A stretch of DNA of 64,000 nucleotides from Longimycelium tulufanense (GTDB lineage: Bacteria > Actinomycetota > Actinomycetes > Mycobacteriales > Pseudonocardiaceae): the NCBI RefSeq assembly GCF_014645795.1, contig NZ_BMMK01000029.1, positions 1-64,000 on the forward strand. Direction: 5' to 3'. A model generated the notes under the pieces. It did no database searches, was not told the origin of the DNA, and saw nothing but the letters and a program-made list of their open reading frames with translations. Each line of letters opens with the position of its first letter. Position 1 is the stretch's first letter. The position numbers and the translations under genes are program-made. Positions 32,230 to 40,951 of the stretch are shown piece by piece.

Positions 32230-33225
32230 GTGGCCGGGATCGACGGGGTGCTGCTCCGGGCCGCCGAGCTGACGGCGGCCGGACGGCAGGCCGAGGCTGT
32301 CCGGCTGCTCCGGCCACTGGTCCGCGCACACCCCGACAACCCCACAGCGTGGTGCCATCTTGCCGCGGCCCTGCTGGACGGCGAGCGGCACGAGCCCGCC
32401 CTGAGCGCGGCCCGCCGGGCTGCGGTGCTCGACGCGGACCGCGACTGGCCGCACCGGCTGGCCAGCATCGCCCTGGTCGAGCTGGGCCGTCCCGCCGAGG
32501 CGGTGTTGTCGGCGCGGGAGTCGGTGCGGCTCGCGCCGGGGGAGTGGCGCTCCCACGTGGCGCTGGCCGAGGCACTGGTGGCCGATGCCCCCAACGGTGG
32601 GGAGGAGGCGGCCGCGGCCGCCCGGCGGGCGGTGGCCCTGGCACCGCACGAGGCCCGGACCCACGAGGTGCTCGGCGACGTGGAGCTGACCGCGCACCGG
32701 CTCGACGAGGCCGAGGCCGCCTACCGTGCCGCCCGTCGGATCGACCCGCGCAGCGAGCACGCCAGGGCGAACCTCGCGCTGATCGCGCGGCTGCGCGCGG
32801 GTGAACCCAGCCCCGCGTTCGAGCCTGCCGCGCACCGCACCGTCACCCGCCTCGCGTTGGTCCAAGGTGCCGGTGCGCTGGTCCTCCTCTACGCCGGCTA
32901 TCCGGTGCCCCATCGTGGGCTCGCCTCGATCGGGCTGCTGCTGTGCCTTGCGGTGGCTGCCGGAATTGCGGTGTTCACCCGAAAGATCCCACTCGCCGCG
33001 TGGCCGGGCATCTCGAGGTTGCTGGCGCGACGGGCGGTGCTGGGGCTTGCGGTGCTTTTCCTCGTGACCGGCTTCGGTTTCCTGCTCGCCTGGTCGTTGA
33101 CGCTGGTCATGGGGCCGGCTACCGTCCAGCCGGTGGCATTGGCCTGGCTGGCCACGATGCTGGCGCTGGGGCTCACGTTCCTGGTGCGGGGCAGCCGGAA
33201 TCGGGGCGGACGAGCCGCACCGTAG
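32230..33225 (+). CDS. TPR-repeat membrane protein
   Basis: This 331-residue protein has about five tetratricopeptide-like repeats in residues 1-190 (for example AVRLLRPLVRAHPDNPTAWC, AVLSARESVRLAPGEW), followed by three to four transmembrane helices in residues 210-325. The N-terminal repeats would lie on one side of the membrane as a protein-binding platform. It begins with GTG. It lies 114 bp after the GH109-like gene, and its partner is unknown. Confidence 0.75.
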   Translation: MAGIDGVLLRAAELTAAGRQAEAVRLLRPLVRAHPDNPTAWCHLAAALLDGERHEPALSAARRAAVLDADRDWPHRLASIALVELGRPAEAVLSARESVRLAPGEWRSHVALAEALVADAPNGGEEAAAAARRAVALAPHEARTHEVLGDVELTAHRLDEAEAAYRAARRIDPRSEHARANLALIARLRAGEPSPAFEPAAHRTVTRLALVQGAGALVLLYAGYPVPHRGLASIGLLLCLAVAAGIAVFTRKIPLAAWPGISRLLARRAVLGLAVLFLVTGFGFLLAWSLTLVMGPATVQPVALAWLATMLALGLTFLVRGSRNRGGRAAP

Positions 33226-33440
33226 GCTTGGCGCCGGGCCGGTGAACGCGGCGACGGTCGCCGGCCCGGAGTGGTCTCGGTCACGAACATCCCGGCTGAC
33301 CGGGCTTTGATCCGGCGTCTGGCAGCCTGGAGGCAACATCTCCGCCGCCGCGGCGACCGACGGGTGCGGGCGTTGGCTTGTCGGACGAGTGTCGCCGCGA
33401 GCCACGGGTGTGTCACGGGCGGAGTCCATCGATCCGGCCC

Positions 33441-35609
33441 ATGGGCGTGGAAGGGGATGCGCGGACGGTGCGTGTCGCACGTGCGACGGGATTGGCGAAG
33501 CTGCTGGGTCTGTGCGTGGCCATGGGGGTGCTCGTGGCCGCCGTGCTGTTCCCCGTCTTCGGCGGCCTCGGGGTGATGTCCAACCAGGCCGTCGACACCA
33601 TCGACAAGGTCTCCTACAGCGTGGCCAACGTCGACCCGCCCGGCCTGACCACGATCACCGACAAGAACGGTGACCCCATTGCCTACCTGTACAGCCAGGA
33701 CCGGGTCATGCTGCGCTCGGACCAGATCAGCAAGACCATGAAGGCCGCCATCGTCGCGATCGAGGACCACCGGTTCTTCGAGCACCACGGCGTCGACTGG
33801 CAGGGCATCATGCGCGCCGCGGTGAAGAACGCAGGCAGCGGCTCGGTGCAGGGCGGCGGCTCGACCATCACCCAGCAGTACGTGAAGAACTACCTGGCCT
33901 TCGCCGTGACCGACGACGTGCAGGAGGGTTACAAGAAGGCCATCGAGCAGTCCGCGGCACGCAAGCTCAAGGAGATCCGGATCGCGCTGGACCTGGAGCG
34001 CAACCTCGCCCAGCAGGGCAAGGATCCGATGGAGGTCAAGGACGAGATCCTGACCCGCTACCTGAACATCGTGCCGTTCCTCTACGACATCTACGGGGTC
34101 GCCGAGGCCGCACGCGCCTACTTCGGCACCACCGCCGACAACCTGACAGTCCCGCAGGCGGCCCTGTTCGCGGCGATGGTCAACCAGCCGGGTGCGTTGA
34201 ACCCCTACACCAACCCGGAGGGCGCGAAGAAACGCCGGGACGTGGTCATCGACAAGATGGCCGAGAACCAAATGCTCGAGCCCAACGACCCGGTCGAGAA
34301 CAAGCGGCTGGCCGAGCAGTACAAGAACGAGCCGCTGGGCATCCTTCCGGGCAGCACGCCCGACCTGCGGCCCAACGGCTGCATCAACGCCGGCCCGGTC
34401 GACGGGTTCTTCTGCGAGTACGTGCTGAACTACCTGCAGCGGGCCGGCATCGACCAGCGCACCCTCAAGCGCGGCGGCTACACCATCAAGACCACACTGG
34501 ACCCCAAGGCCAGCGAGGAGGCCAAGCGCGCGGCGGAGAGCACGGTGCCGCAGAACGCCAGGGGCGTGGCGAACGCGGTGTCCATCGTGGAGCCTGGCAA
34601 GGACCGGCACCGGGTGCGGGCCCTGGTCGCCAACCGCGACTACGGCATCCACGCCGAACGTGGCCAGCGTGCGTTCGCGCTGCCGACCACGATGACCGGC
34701 TTCGGCGCCGGCTCGATCTTCAAGATCTTCACCACCGCCGCCTACCTGCAGGAGAAGGGTGGCCGGATCAGCCAGTACGTGTCCGTGCCCCCGAGCTACA
34801 CCTCCCGGGTCTTCAAGGCCGACAACGGGCCGTGGACCGTGGGCAACGCGGGTCGGTACAACTCGTCGATGACGCTGACCGACGCGCTCGCCCAGTCGCC
34901 CAACACCACGTTCGTCGAGCTGGAGGAGAAGGCCGGCCTGCGCAACGTGGTCGACATGGCCTACAAGCTCGGCCTGCGGGACAGCCTGAAGGGCGTCGAC
35001 GAGAACGGCCGACCGCTGAAACCGGGTGACAAGTCGGTGTACGACAAGGTGCTGGACAGCAACATGGGCGCCTTCACCCTCGGAGTGACACCGGTGAACG
35101 CCCTGGAACTGTCCAACGTCGCCGCGACGCTGATGAGCGGTGGCAAGTGGTGCCCGCCGAGCCCGATCGAGGAGATCACCGACCGCCACGACAAGAAGGT
35201 GCCGATCAAGGAGGCGCCCTGCGAGCAGGTCATCGACGAGGGTCTGGCGAACTCGCTGGTGCAGGCGCTGAGCAAGGATGACCAGGAGGGCGGCACCTCG
35301 GCCCGTGCGGCGCGCGCCGAGGACTGGGGCGACCGGCCGATCATCGGTAAGACCGGCACCACCGAGTACTTCAAGTCCTCCGGTTTCCTGGCGGCCACCC
35401 CGCAGTACGCGGGCGCCGTGCTCGTCTTCAACGACGACAGCAACCCGCAGTCGATCTGCGCCAACCCGGGCCGGCAGTGCGGTCTGCGCACCGAAGGCGG
35501 CGCCTTCGGCGGCAACATCGCGGCGCCGACGTGGTTCCGCGCGATGAAGCCGTTGCACGACGGCTCGCCGGTGAAGGAGCTCCCACAGGCAGATCCGAGG
35601 TACCGGTAA
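33441..35609 (+). CDS. Class A penicillin-binding protein (transglycosylase/transpeptidase)
   Basis: This 722-residue bifunctional peptidoglycan synthase has an N-terminal transmembrane anchor (residues ~20-45). The GT51 glycosyltransferase domain shows AIEDHRFFEHHGVD (catalytic Glu) and GGSTITQQYVKN. The transpeptidase domain shows SxxK at Ser425 (GSIFK), SxN in SPNT and KTG in GKTGTTE. It polymerises lipid II and cross-links stem peptides outside the membrane. No PASTA repeats or Pro-rich tail are present, unlike mycobacterial PonA2 and PonA1. The ATG at 33441 is chosen; an in-frame start 63 bp upstream exists. Confidence 0.93.
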   Translation: MGVEGDARTVRVARATGLAKLLGLCVAMGVLVAAVLFPVFGGLGVMSNQAVDTIDKVSYSVANVDPPGLTTITDKNGDPIAYLYSQDRVMLRSDQISKTMKAAIVAIEDHRFFEHHGVDWQGIMRAAVKNAGSGSVQGGGSTITQQYVKNYLAFAVTDDVQEGYKKAIEQSAARKLKEIRIALDLERNLAQQGKDPMEVKDEILTRYLNIVPFLYDIYGVAEAARAYFGTTADNLTVPQAALFAAMVNQPGALNPYTNPEGAKKRRDVVIDKMAENQMLEPNDPVENKRLAEQYKNEPLGILPGSTPDLRPNGCINAGPVDGFFCEYVLNYLQRAGIDQRTLKRGGYTIKTTLDPKASEEAKRAAESTVPQNARGVANAVSIVEPGKDRHRVRALVANRDYGIHAERGQRAFALPTTMTGFGAGSIFKIFTTAAYLQEKGGRISQYVSVPPSYTSRVFKADNGPWTVGNAGRYNSSMTLTDALAQSPNTTFVELEEKAGLRNVVDMAYKLGLRDSLKGVDENGRPLKPGDKSVYDKVLDSNMGAFTLGVTPVNALELSNVAATLMSGGKWCPPSPIEEITDRHDKKVPIKEAPCEQVIDEGLANSLVQALSKDDQEGGTSARAARAEDWGDRPIIGKTGTTEYFKSSGFLAATPQYAGAVLVFNDDSNPQSICANPGRQCGLRTEGGAFGGNIAAPTWFRAMKPLHDGSPVKELPQADPRYR

Positions 35610-35822
35610 GCGGTTCGCACGAATCCGGAACAACCGACGCAGATCCGCCTCGTCGCCTCGCAGCGACGGGGCAGACTGTTGTGCCGATGTGACGATCTCG
35701 ACGCAGTCCTCACGGTATGGAGCGCGATGCGCGCACACAGATCGCGCCTGGCGTCAGGTCACGTTGCGCCGCACCAGCTCACCACGGTTTCCGCCGGGCT
35801 CCGTCGTGGTCGGGCTTGCCGG

Positions 35823-36488
35823 TCACTGGCTGGCTCGTGCCTGGTCCAGCAGGGAGAGCACTTCCTCGTCCGTGGTTTGCCGGAAGTCGCGGTACCAGCG
35901 ACCCACCGCGCGGAAGTCGATCGGCTCGGCCACGCACACCACCAGATCGGCATCGGCCTGCAACGCCTCGGCGGAGTCGGGTGCGCACACCGGCGCGGCG
36001 AAGACCAACCGCCGCGGCTCGGCCCGGCGCAGCGCGTGCATCGTGGCCCGGGCGGTGACCCCGGTGGCCAACCCGTCGTCCACCACGATGACGTCCCGCC
36101 CCGCCAGGGAGATCCCGGGCCGCCCCGCCCGGTACAGCTCCAGCCGGCGCCGCGCCTCGGCCTGCTCCCGGTCGCAGACGTCCTGCAGGTCCTCCGGGGT
36201 GAGCCGGAGCATGGCCAGGCTGCGGTGGTCGTAGATGGGTGGCCCGTCGGCGGTCACCGCGCCCACGCCGAACTCCGGCTGGAACGGCGCGCCGATCTTG
36301 CGGGTCACGGCCACGTCCAGCGGTGCGTGCAGGACGCGGGCGACCTCGAAGGCCACCGGCACCCCGCCTCGGGCCAGGCCGAGCACGACCGGGTCGGTCC
36401 ATTCCTGTCCGGCCAGCCGGGCGGCCAGCTGGCGGCCACCCTCCTGCCGGTCGGCGTACCGCTGGTCGGTGAGCTGTCCCCAGCGCAT
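35823..36488 (-). CDS. Phosphoribosyltransferase
   Basis: This 221-residue type I PRTase-fold protein has the PRPP-binding loop DVIVVDDGLATGVTA near residue 130 and a GLARGGVPVAFEVA segment near residue 38. It begins after GGAGG (ATG 36488). Proteins of this subfamily are often fused to, or encoded beside, a dienelactone hydrolase-like domain, as in Mycobacterium tuberculosis Rv0571c; here the hydrolase is a separate neighbour. The transferred base or acceptor is not known. Confidence 0.88.
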   Translation of the reverse strand: MRWGQLTDQRYADRQEGGRQLAARLAGQEWTDPVVLGLARGGVPVAFEVARVLHAPLDVAVTRKIGAPFQPEFGVGAVTADGPPIYDHRSLAMLRLTPEDLQDVCDREQAEARRRLELYRAGRPGISLAGRDVIVVDDGLATGVTARATMHALRRAEPRRLVFAAPVCAPDSAEALQADADLVVCVAEPIDFRAVGRWYRDFRQTTDEEVLSLLDQARASQ

Positions 36489-36550
36489 GGCTTGCCTCCT
36501 CAACGGTGGCGTCGGCGGCGGCGCGGGGCGTCGCGGGTCCAGTGTTGCAC

Positions 36551-36708
36551 TGCTCGGTTCCGGGCTTCGCTGTGCGCCTTGTCGCTGGGTGGTGATGCCG
36601 GCTTGGCCCATCACCTCACTGTGTCCGATTGCTCGGTTCCGGGCTTCGCTGTGCGCCTTGTCGCTGCGTGGCGATGCTCGCTTCGCCCGTCCCTCGCAGT
36701 GTCCCGCC
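36551..36708. repeat. Two tandem ~79-bp direct repeats
   Basis: The unit starting TGCTCGGTTCCGGGCTTCGC occurs at 36551 and again at 36630. The copies are identical over the first 37 bases and diverge towards the ends (CACTGTGTCC versus GCAGTGTCCC). They fill the space between the phosphoribosyltransferase and hydrolase genes. Confidence 0.85.
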
Positions 36709-36724
36709 GCGGCTGCTCTCTCGC

Positions 36725-37384
36725 CTAGAGCAGGTGCTCCCGGAACCAGTGGGTGGCCAGCTCGGCGACCCGCTCGAGGGCGCCCGGCTCGCTGAACAGG
36801 TGGCCGGCCCCCGGCACGACGGTGATCTGGTGCGGTGCGGTCAGCTGTGCCGCGGCATGCCGGTTGAGCTGGAGCACCTGGTGATCGTTCGCGCCCACGA
36901 TCAGCAGCGTGGGTGCCCGCACGTCGACCAGGGCGCCACCGGCCAGGTCGGGGCGGCCACCGCGGGAGACCACGGCACTGACCCGATCCGCGCGTCGGGC
37001 GGCCGCAACCAGCGCGGCGGCAGCACCGGTGCTGGCGCCGAACAGGCCCAGCGGTAGGTGCTTGGTGCCCGGGGACTCGGTGACCCGCTCGATGGCCGTG
37101 ACAAGGCGGTCCGCGAGCAGGGTGATATCGAAGCGCAGCTCGGTGGTCCGGGCGTCGACCTCCTCCTCGTCGGTGGTGAGCAGGTCCAGCAACAGCGTCG
37201 CGATGTTGGCGTCCTGCAGCACCTGGGCGACCGCGCGGTTGCGCGGGCTGTGCCGGGAGCTTCCGGAACCATGTGCGAACAAGACGATCCCGGTCGCGTT
37301 GTCCGGCACCGCGAGGTCACCGGTGAGCTGTCCCCGACCGAGTGGGCCCTCGGTCTCGATGTTGAGCGCCATCAGTTGGCTCAC
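36725..37384 (-). CDS. Alpha/beta hydrolase of dienelactone hydrolase type
   Basis: This 219-residue alpha/beta hydrolase has VLFAHGSGSSRHSPRNRAVA near residue 38 (oxyanion region), a nucleophile elbow GLFGASTGAAAAL near residue 115 (Ser), an Asp in IVGANDHQ and a His in VPGAGHLF. This is a complete Ser-Asp-His triad. GTG 37384 is chosen because GGGGAGGTGA precedes it by 8 nt. It is the second half of the Rv0571c-like pair, separated from the PRTase by the 79-bp repeats but on the same strand. The substrate is unknown. Confidence 0.88.
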   Translation of the reverse strand: MSQLMALNIETEGPLGRGQLTGDLAVPDNATGIVLFAHGSGSSRHSPRNRAVAQVLQDANIATLLLDLLTTDEEEVDARTTELRFDITLLADRLVTAIERVTESPGTKHLPLGLFGASTGAAAALVAAARRADRVSAVVSRGGRPDLAGGALVDVRAPTLLIVGANDHQVLQLNRHAAAQLTAPHQITVVPGAGHLFSEPGALERVAELATHWFREHLL

Positions 37385-37463
37385 GGCACACGTCACCTCC
37401 CCATCTACCCCCTGGCCACGGGTACCCGCGGCACTCTTCCCCACACCGCCCATCCGGCCACCT

Positions 37464-37486
37464 TTGACATGGACATTGTCTAAACT
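37464..37486. promoter_or_regulatory. Operator/promoter candidate before the Fur-ferrochelatase unit
   Basis: TTGACA (37464-37469) is followed by TGGACATTGTCTA, a near-palindrome with arms GACA/TGTC (37472-37480), then TAAACT. It lies in the divergent gap between the hydrolase (start 37384) and the gene at 37523. It could bind the Fur-family protein encoded at 38113. Confidence 0.5.
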
Positions 37487-37522
37487 AGGGGTCGTCCGGG
37501 TTGGACGAGTACGGGAGCCGCC

Positions 37523-38062
37523 ATGTACAGCCACCAGCGCACCGCCGCCGCGCAACGTCGTCAAGGTCGCCGTCCGGGGCCGCCTCGGGCCGGCCACGGC
37601 CAGCCCCCTTCCCGTGCGGCCGAGGGTCACGACGCGCGGCCCGAGCTGCTCGTCGGACACCTCGCGGAGCTGCGTGCCCTGACTCGCGGCCTGGCCGCCG
37701 CCACGGGTGCGGAACCGGCTGATCCGCTCCTCGCCGAACAGGTTGACGAGCTGACGGGCGCCGAGCGCGACATCGCCGGTGAGATCCGCCGGCTCCGCGA
37801 CCGCTACCGGGTCGCCGACCCCGGCGAGCGCCCCGCACCCGGAGCCGTGGGCAACGGCCGCTTCCTCCGGGACCGCCTCGCCGAGATCCACGTCCGTGCC
37901 GTGCGCACCGCCCAGCGCGCGTTGCTCATCGCCGCCGCGCTCGGCGAGGCCAACACCGCCGTCCTGCTGGGCATGCGGATGCTGGCCCACCAGCGCCACG
38001 CCGGCCGGCTCAGCTCGCCTCCGGGCGACGTGCCGCAGGTCACCGCGGCCCGCCCGGCATGA
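37523..38062 (+). CDS. Hypothetical helical protein upstream of Fur
   Basis: This 179-residue protein has an Arg/Gly/Pro-rich N-terminus (residues 1-38) and a helical remainder, including an Ala/Leu-rich segment (RTAQRALLIAAALGEANTAV). It is not recognised. GGAG lies just before the ATG. It is the first gene after the putative Fur-type operator, 50 bp before the Fur gene, so it is probably part of the same iron- or redox-controlled transcript. Confidence 0.65.
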   Translation: MYSHQRTAAAQRRQGRRPGPPRAGHGQPPSRAAEGHDARPELLVGHLAELRALTRGLAAATGAEPADPLLAEQVDELTGAERDIAGEIRRLRDRYRVADPGERPAPGAVGNGRFLRDRLAEIHVRAVRTAQRALLIAAALGEANTAVLLGMRMLAHQRHAGRLSSPPGDVPQVTAARPA

Positions 38063-38112
38063 TGCTGCGGCGAGCACGACGCCCGGAGGCGGGGGAATCG
38101 AGGTGATGGGCC

Positions 38113-38670
38113 GTGGGGACCAGTGACGCGGGGTTGGTCGAGCGCATCCAGGCCGCCGGGATGCGGGCCACCGGTCCCCGGCTCGCCGTGGCCGCCGCGC
38201 TCGAGGAGATGGGCGGGCACCGCACCGCGGACGAGGTGCACGCGCACCTGGTACGCGCCGGGACCCGGATCCCGCGCGCCAGCGTCTACAACGCGTTGGC
38301 GGCCCTGACCGGTGCCGGCATCTGCGCCGTCGCCGACGTCGGTCACGGGCCAGCGGTCTACGAGGTCAACCGGGGTTGGCATCACCACTTCGTGTGCCGC
38401 ATCTGCCGGCGGGTCAGCGACGTCGACTGCGAGGTCGGTACCAGCCCCTGCCTCACCCCGGACGGCGCGGTCGGTCTGGTCGAACAGGCTCAGGTGATCT
38501 TCCGCGGGATCTGCCCGGAATGCCTGGCGGGGGCACCGGACCGAACCGACGCCGCCGCAGCCGGAAACATCACCCCGGAGGGGTCCACCCGCGAGCAGCT
38601 CCGGACGCGGACGGCCCGCACTAGCACGGATCGGGTGCGGGCGCGCCGCACCGACGAGGAGGATGCGTGA
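38113..38670 (+). CDS. Fur-family metalloregulator
   Basis: This 185-residue protein has an N-terminal winged helix (residues 10-80: [25 protein letters not shown]), the His-rich metal and dimer region [21 protein letters not shown], and a second CxxC (GICPECL), both zinc-binding in Fur proteins. A ~45-residue basic tail extends beyond the usual end. It overlaps the ferrochelatase gene by 4 bp (GTGA), so regulator and heme-synthesis enzyme are made together. Whether it senses Fe, peroxide (PerR-like) or heme status is not clear. Confidence 0.92.
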   Translation: MGTSDAGLVERIQAAGMRATGPRLAVAAALEEMGGHRTADEVHAHLVRAGTRIPRASVYNALAALTGAGICAVADVGHGPAVYEVNRGWHHHFVCRICRRVSDVDCEVGTSPCLTPDGAVGLVEQAQVIFRGICPECLAGAPDRTDAAAAGNITPEGSTREQLRTRTARTSTDRVRARRTDEEDA

Positions 38671-39716
38671 GCTTCGACGCGTTGATGGTGTTGTCGTTCG
38701 GCGGGCCGGAGGGGCCGGACGACGTGCGGCCGTTCCTGGAGAACGTGACGCGCGGGCGGGGCGTGCCGCCGGAGCGCCTGGACGAGGTGGCCGAGCACTA
38801 CCTGCACTTCGGTGGCGTCTCGCCGCTGAACCGGCTCAATCAGGACATCATCGCCGCGGTCGAGGCGGAACTGAAGCGCTGGGGCATCGACATGCCGGTG
38901 TACTTCGGCAACCGCAACTGGCACCCGCTGGTCGAGGACACCGTGGCGCGGATGGCCGCCGACGGCGTGCACCGCGCGCTCGTCCTCGCCACCAGCGCGT
39001 ACGGCGGCTACTCGGCCTGTCGCCAGTACGACGAGGACATCGTGCGCGCCCGCACCGCGTTCGGCGACGGCGCGCCGGACCTGGTCAAGCTCCGCCAGTT
39101 CTTCGACCACCCGCTGTTCGTCGAGGCCGCCGCCGACGCGGTGCGGGGCGCATACGACGAGCTGCCCCCCAACACGCGGGACGCGGCCCGGCTGGTGTTC
39201 ACCGCGCACTCCATCCCGACCGCCGCCGACGCGGCCGCCGGCCCGGCAGAGGGAGACGGCCACCGCTACTCGCGGCAGGTGGCGGAGGCATCCCGGCTCG
39301 TGGCCGAGGCCGTCGGTGTACCCGAGTTCGACGTGGTGTGGCAGTCCCGATCCGGGCCGCCGCAGGTGCCCTGGCTGGAGCCGGACATCGTGGACCACCT
39401 CGAGACGGTGCGTGCCGGCGGCGCCCGCGCCGTGGTCGTTTGCCCGATCGGGTTCGTCTCCGATCACCTCGAGGTGATCTGGGACCTGGACACCGAGGCC
39501 CGGCAGCGCGCCGGGGAGCTGGGCATGGCGTTCACCCGAACCGCCACCGTCGGTCCCGATCCGCGCTTCGCCGAGCTGGTCGTCGAGCTGGTCCGGGAGC
39601 ACACCGAGGGGCTGCCCGCGCGGAAGTGCTCGTCCCTGCCGGCCGCGGGCTGCACGGTCAACGGCGAGCCGTGCGCGACCGGCTGCTGCGCACCGGTCCG
39701 CCCCCGCAGCTCCTAG
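38667..39716 (+). CDS. cpfC: Coproporphyrin ferrochelatase
   Basis: This 349-residue ferrochelatase inserts Fe(II) into coproporphyrin III in the actinobacterial/firmicute heme pathway. Visible are [19 protein letters not shown] at the N-terminus, [12 protein letters not shown], the catalytic histidine in FTAHSIP near residue 182, and the second metal-site Glu in [11 protein letters not shown]. The C-terminal [13 protein letters not shown] cluster is the [2Fe-2S] site seen in actinobacterial enzymes. The GTG start overlaps the Fur stop. A strong hairpin follows. Confidence 0.96.
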   Translation: MSFDALMVLSFGGPEGPDDVRPFLENVTRGRGVPPERLDEVAEHYLHFGGVSPLNRLNQDIIAAVEAELKRWGIDMPVYFGNRNWHPLVEDTVARMAADGVHRALVLATSAYGGYSACRQYDEDIVRARTAFGDGAPDLVKLRQFFDHPLFVEAAADAVRGAYDELPPNTRDAARLVFTAHSIPTAADAAAGPAEGDGHRYSRQVAEASRLVAEAVGVPEFDVVWQSRSGPPQVPWLEPDIVDHLETVRAGGARAVVVCPIGFVSDHLEVIWDLDTEARQRAGELGMAFTRTATVGPDPRFAELVVELVREHTEGLPARKCSSLPAAGCTVNGEPCATGCCAPVRPRSS

Positions 39717-39725
39717 CCGTTTGCG

Positions 39726-39769
39726 CACGTCGTGGGCCCGGACGGGGCAGGAACCGGGCCCACGACGTG
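39726..39769 (+). terminator. Terminator after cpfC
   Basis: CACGTCGTGGGCCCGG (39726-39741) pairs perfectly over 16 bp with CCGGGCCCACGACGTG (39754-39769). It begins 10 bp after the cpfC stop. There is no T-run, as is common in high-GC actinobacteria. Confidence 0.8.
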
Positions 39770-39857
39770 GTCGAACGCGTGGTGGGCGAACCCCCAGGTA
39801 CCGTCCACCACGCCGCGGCGGAATCCCCCAGTCGATCCGCCTCGTCCGAACGGCCGG

Positions 39858-40000
39858 ACAACTGATATGAAGTGGGTGTGGGACCCTGAGGCCCTGTGGT
39901 TTCACATCAGTTGTGACCGGCGAGCGCGATGTAACCAGTCGGACCCGCGGAGTGTCAACTCCCGTGGCTCTGGGGTGGTAGTACGGTTCACCTCAGTTGA
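39858..40000. promoter_or_regulatory. Three-site operator array before the EspR-like gene
   Basis: Three copies of TTCAnnTCAGTTGW occur: inverted at 39858-39871, direct at 39901-39914 (within the palindrome TCACA-TCAGT-TGTGA) and direct at 39987-40000 (containing CTCAGTTGAG). Their spacing, about 43 and 86 bp between like points, suggests cooperative binding and looping. This is as known for EspR-type proteins, which autoregulate through distant sites. Confidence 0.65.
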
Positions 40001-40041
40001 GACTTCGGGCTGGGGTCCGTGTCGGTTTTCGGAGGGATCAC

Positions 40042-40482
40042 ATGGCCGCGAGCGAGCGCCCGCTGTGGACGTTGGCCGACAAGCTGAACCATCTCTTCGA
40101 GACGGTGCATCCGGCCGGGCGCGGCCCCTACAGCAACGAGGAGGTCGCCGCGGGCATCCGTGACTCCGGCGGCGCCACCATCTCCGCGACCTACATCTGG
40201 TTGCTCCGCAAGGGCCAGCGGGACAACCCCACCATGCGGCACCTGGAGGCGCTGGCCGCCTTCTTCGGCGTGCCGCCCGCCTACTTCTTCGACGACGAGA
40301 CGGCCGAGGACGTCCGGGCCGAGCTCGAACTGCTGCACGCGCTGCGCGACACCGGGGTGCAGAAGGTGGCGCTGCGGGCGGCCGGTCTCTCGCCGCGCAG
40401 CCTCGACTCGATCGTCGAGATGATCAAGCGGGTACGCGAGTTGGAGGGCCTGCCCCGCGAGACCAGTGGGGAGAACAGCTGA
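40042..40482 (+). CDS. EspR-like XRE-family nucleoid/transcriptional regulator
   Basis: This 146-residue protein is similar along its length to mycobacterial EspR. The N-terminus is LADKLNHLFETVHPAGRGPYS, the helix-turn-helix includes ISATYIWLLRKGQRDNPTM, FFGVPPAYFFDDE follows, and a C-terminal dimerisation helix ends in VRELEGLP. EspR controls ESX-1 secretion and cell-wall genes in mycobacteria and acts as a nucleoid-associated protein. GGAGGG precedes the ATG. The promoter carries three related 14-bp sites. Confidence 0.9.
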   Translation: MAASERPLWTLADKLNHLFETVHPAGRGPYSNEEVAAGIRDSGGATISATYIWLLRKGQRDNPTMRHLEALAAFFGVPPAYFFDDETAEDVRAELELLHALRDTGVQKVALRAAGLSPRSLDSIVEMIKRVRELEGLPRETSGENS

Positions 40483-40951
40483 CGGGCCGTTCATCGGTGT
40501 TTCCGGGCTGTTGGTCGAACAGACCGGCGTTGCGCACCGGTGCTCGGCCGCTCCTGGGAGAACTTCCATAACCGCGGTGCGGTGCGGCGCAAGGTCGCCG
40601 GGGCGCACCTGTGGATTGCCCACCCCCGCCGAATTCGTTGCCCAGGACCACCACGCTGGCGAGAACCAGGCCCGTGATCGCGATGGAGACTCCAGGACCT
40701 GTGGCGATCCGTCTTGCGGACACATCGACCAAGAACCGGTCCTTGTCGATCAGGTGGAGCCGCTTTGCCCGACAGGGTATCGGCTGATGGAGCAGGAAGT
40801 AGACCAGGGAAACAGTCGCTGAGATCCATGCAACGAGGGATCAGACGCCCCGACGGTCGCGTCCCCTGCCCGGGACCGGGTGTGATGTGCTGTTGCCGGT
40901 CGTGCCGAGGGGACGCGGTAACCGCTGTGACGGGGAACAGGGAAGGGTGCT
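40483..40951. other. 470-bp spacer without a supported gene
   Basis: No frame has a domain or natural start. It lies between the EspR-like gene and the P450 and is slightly less GC-rich near 40600-40760. It presumably contains the P450 promoter; no clear operator or hairpin was seen. Confidence 0.5.
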
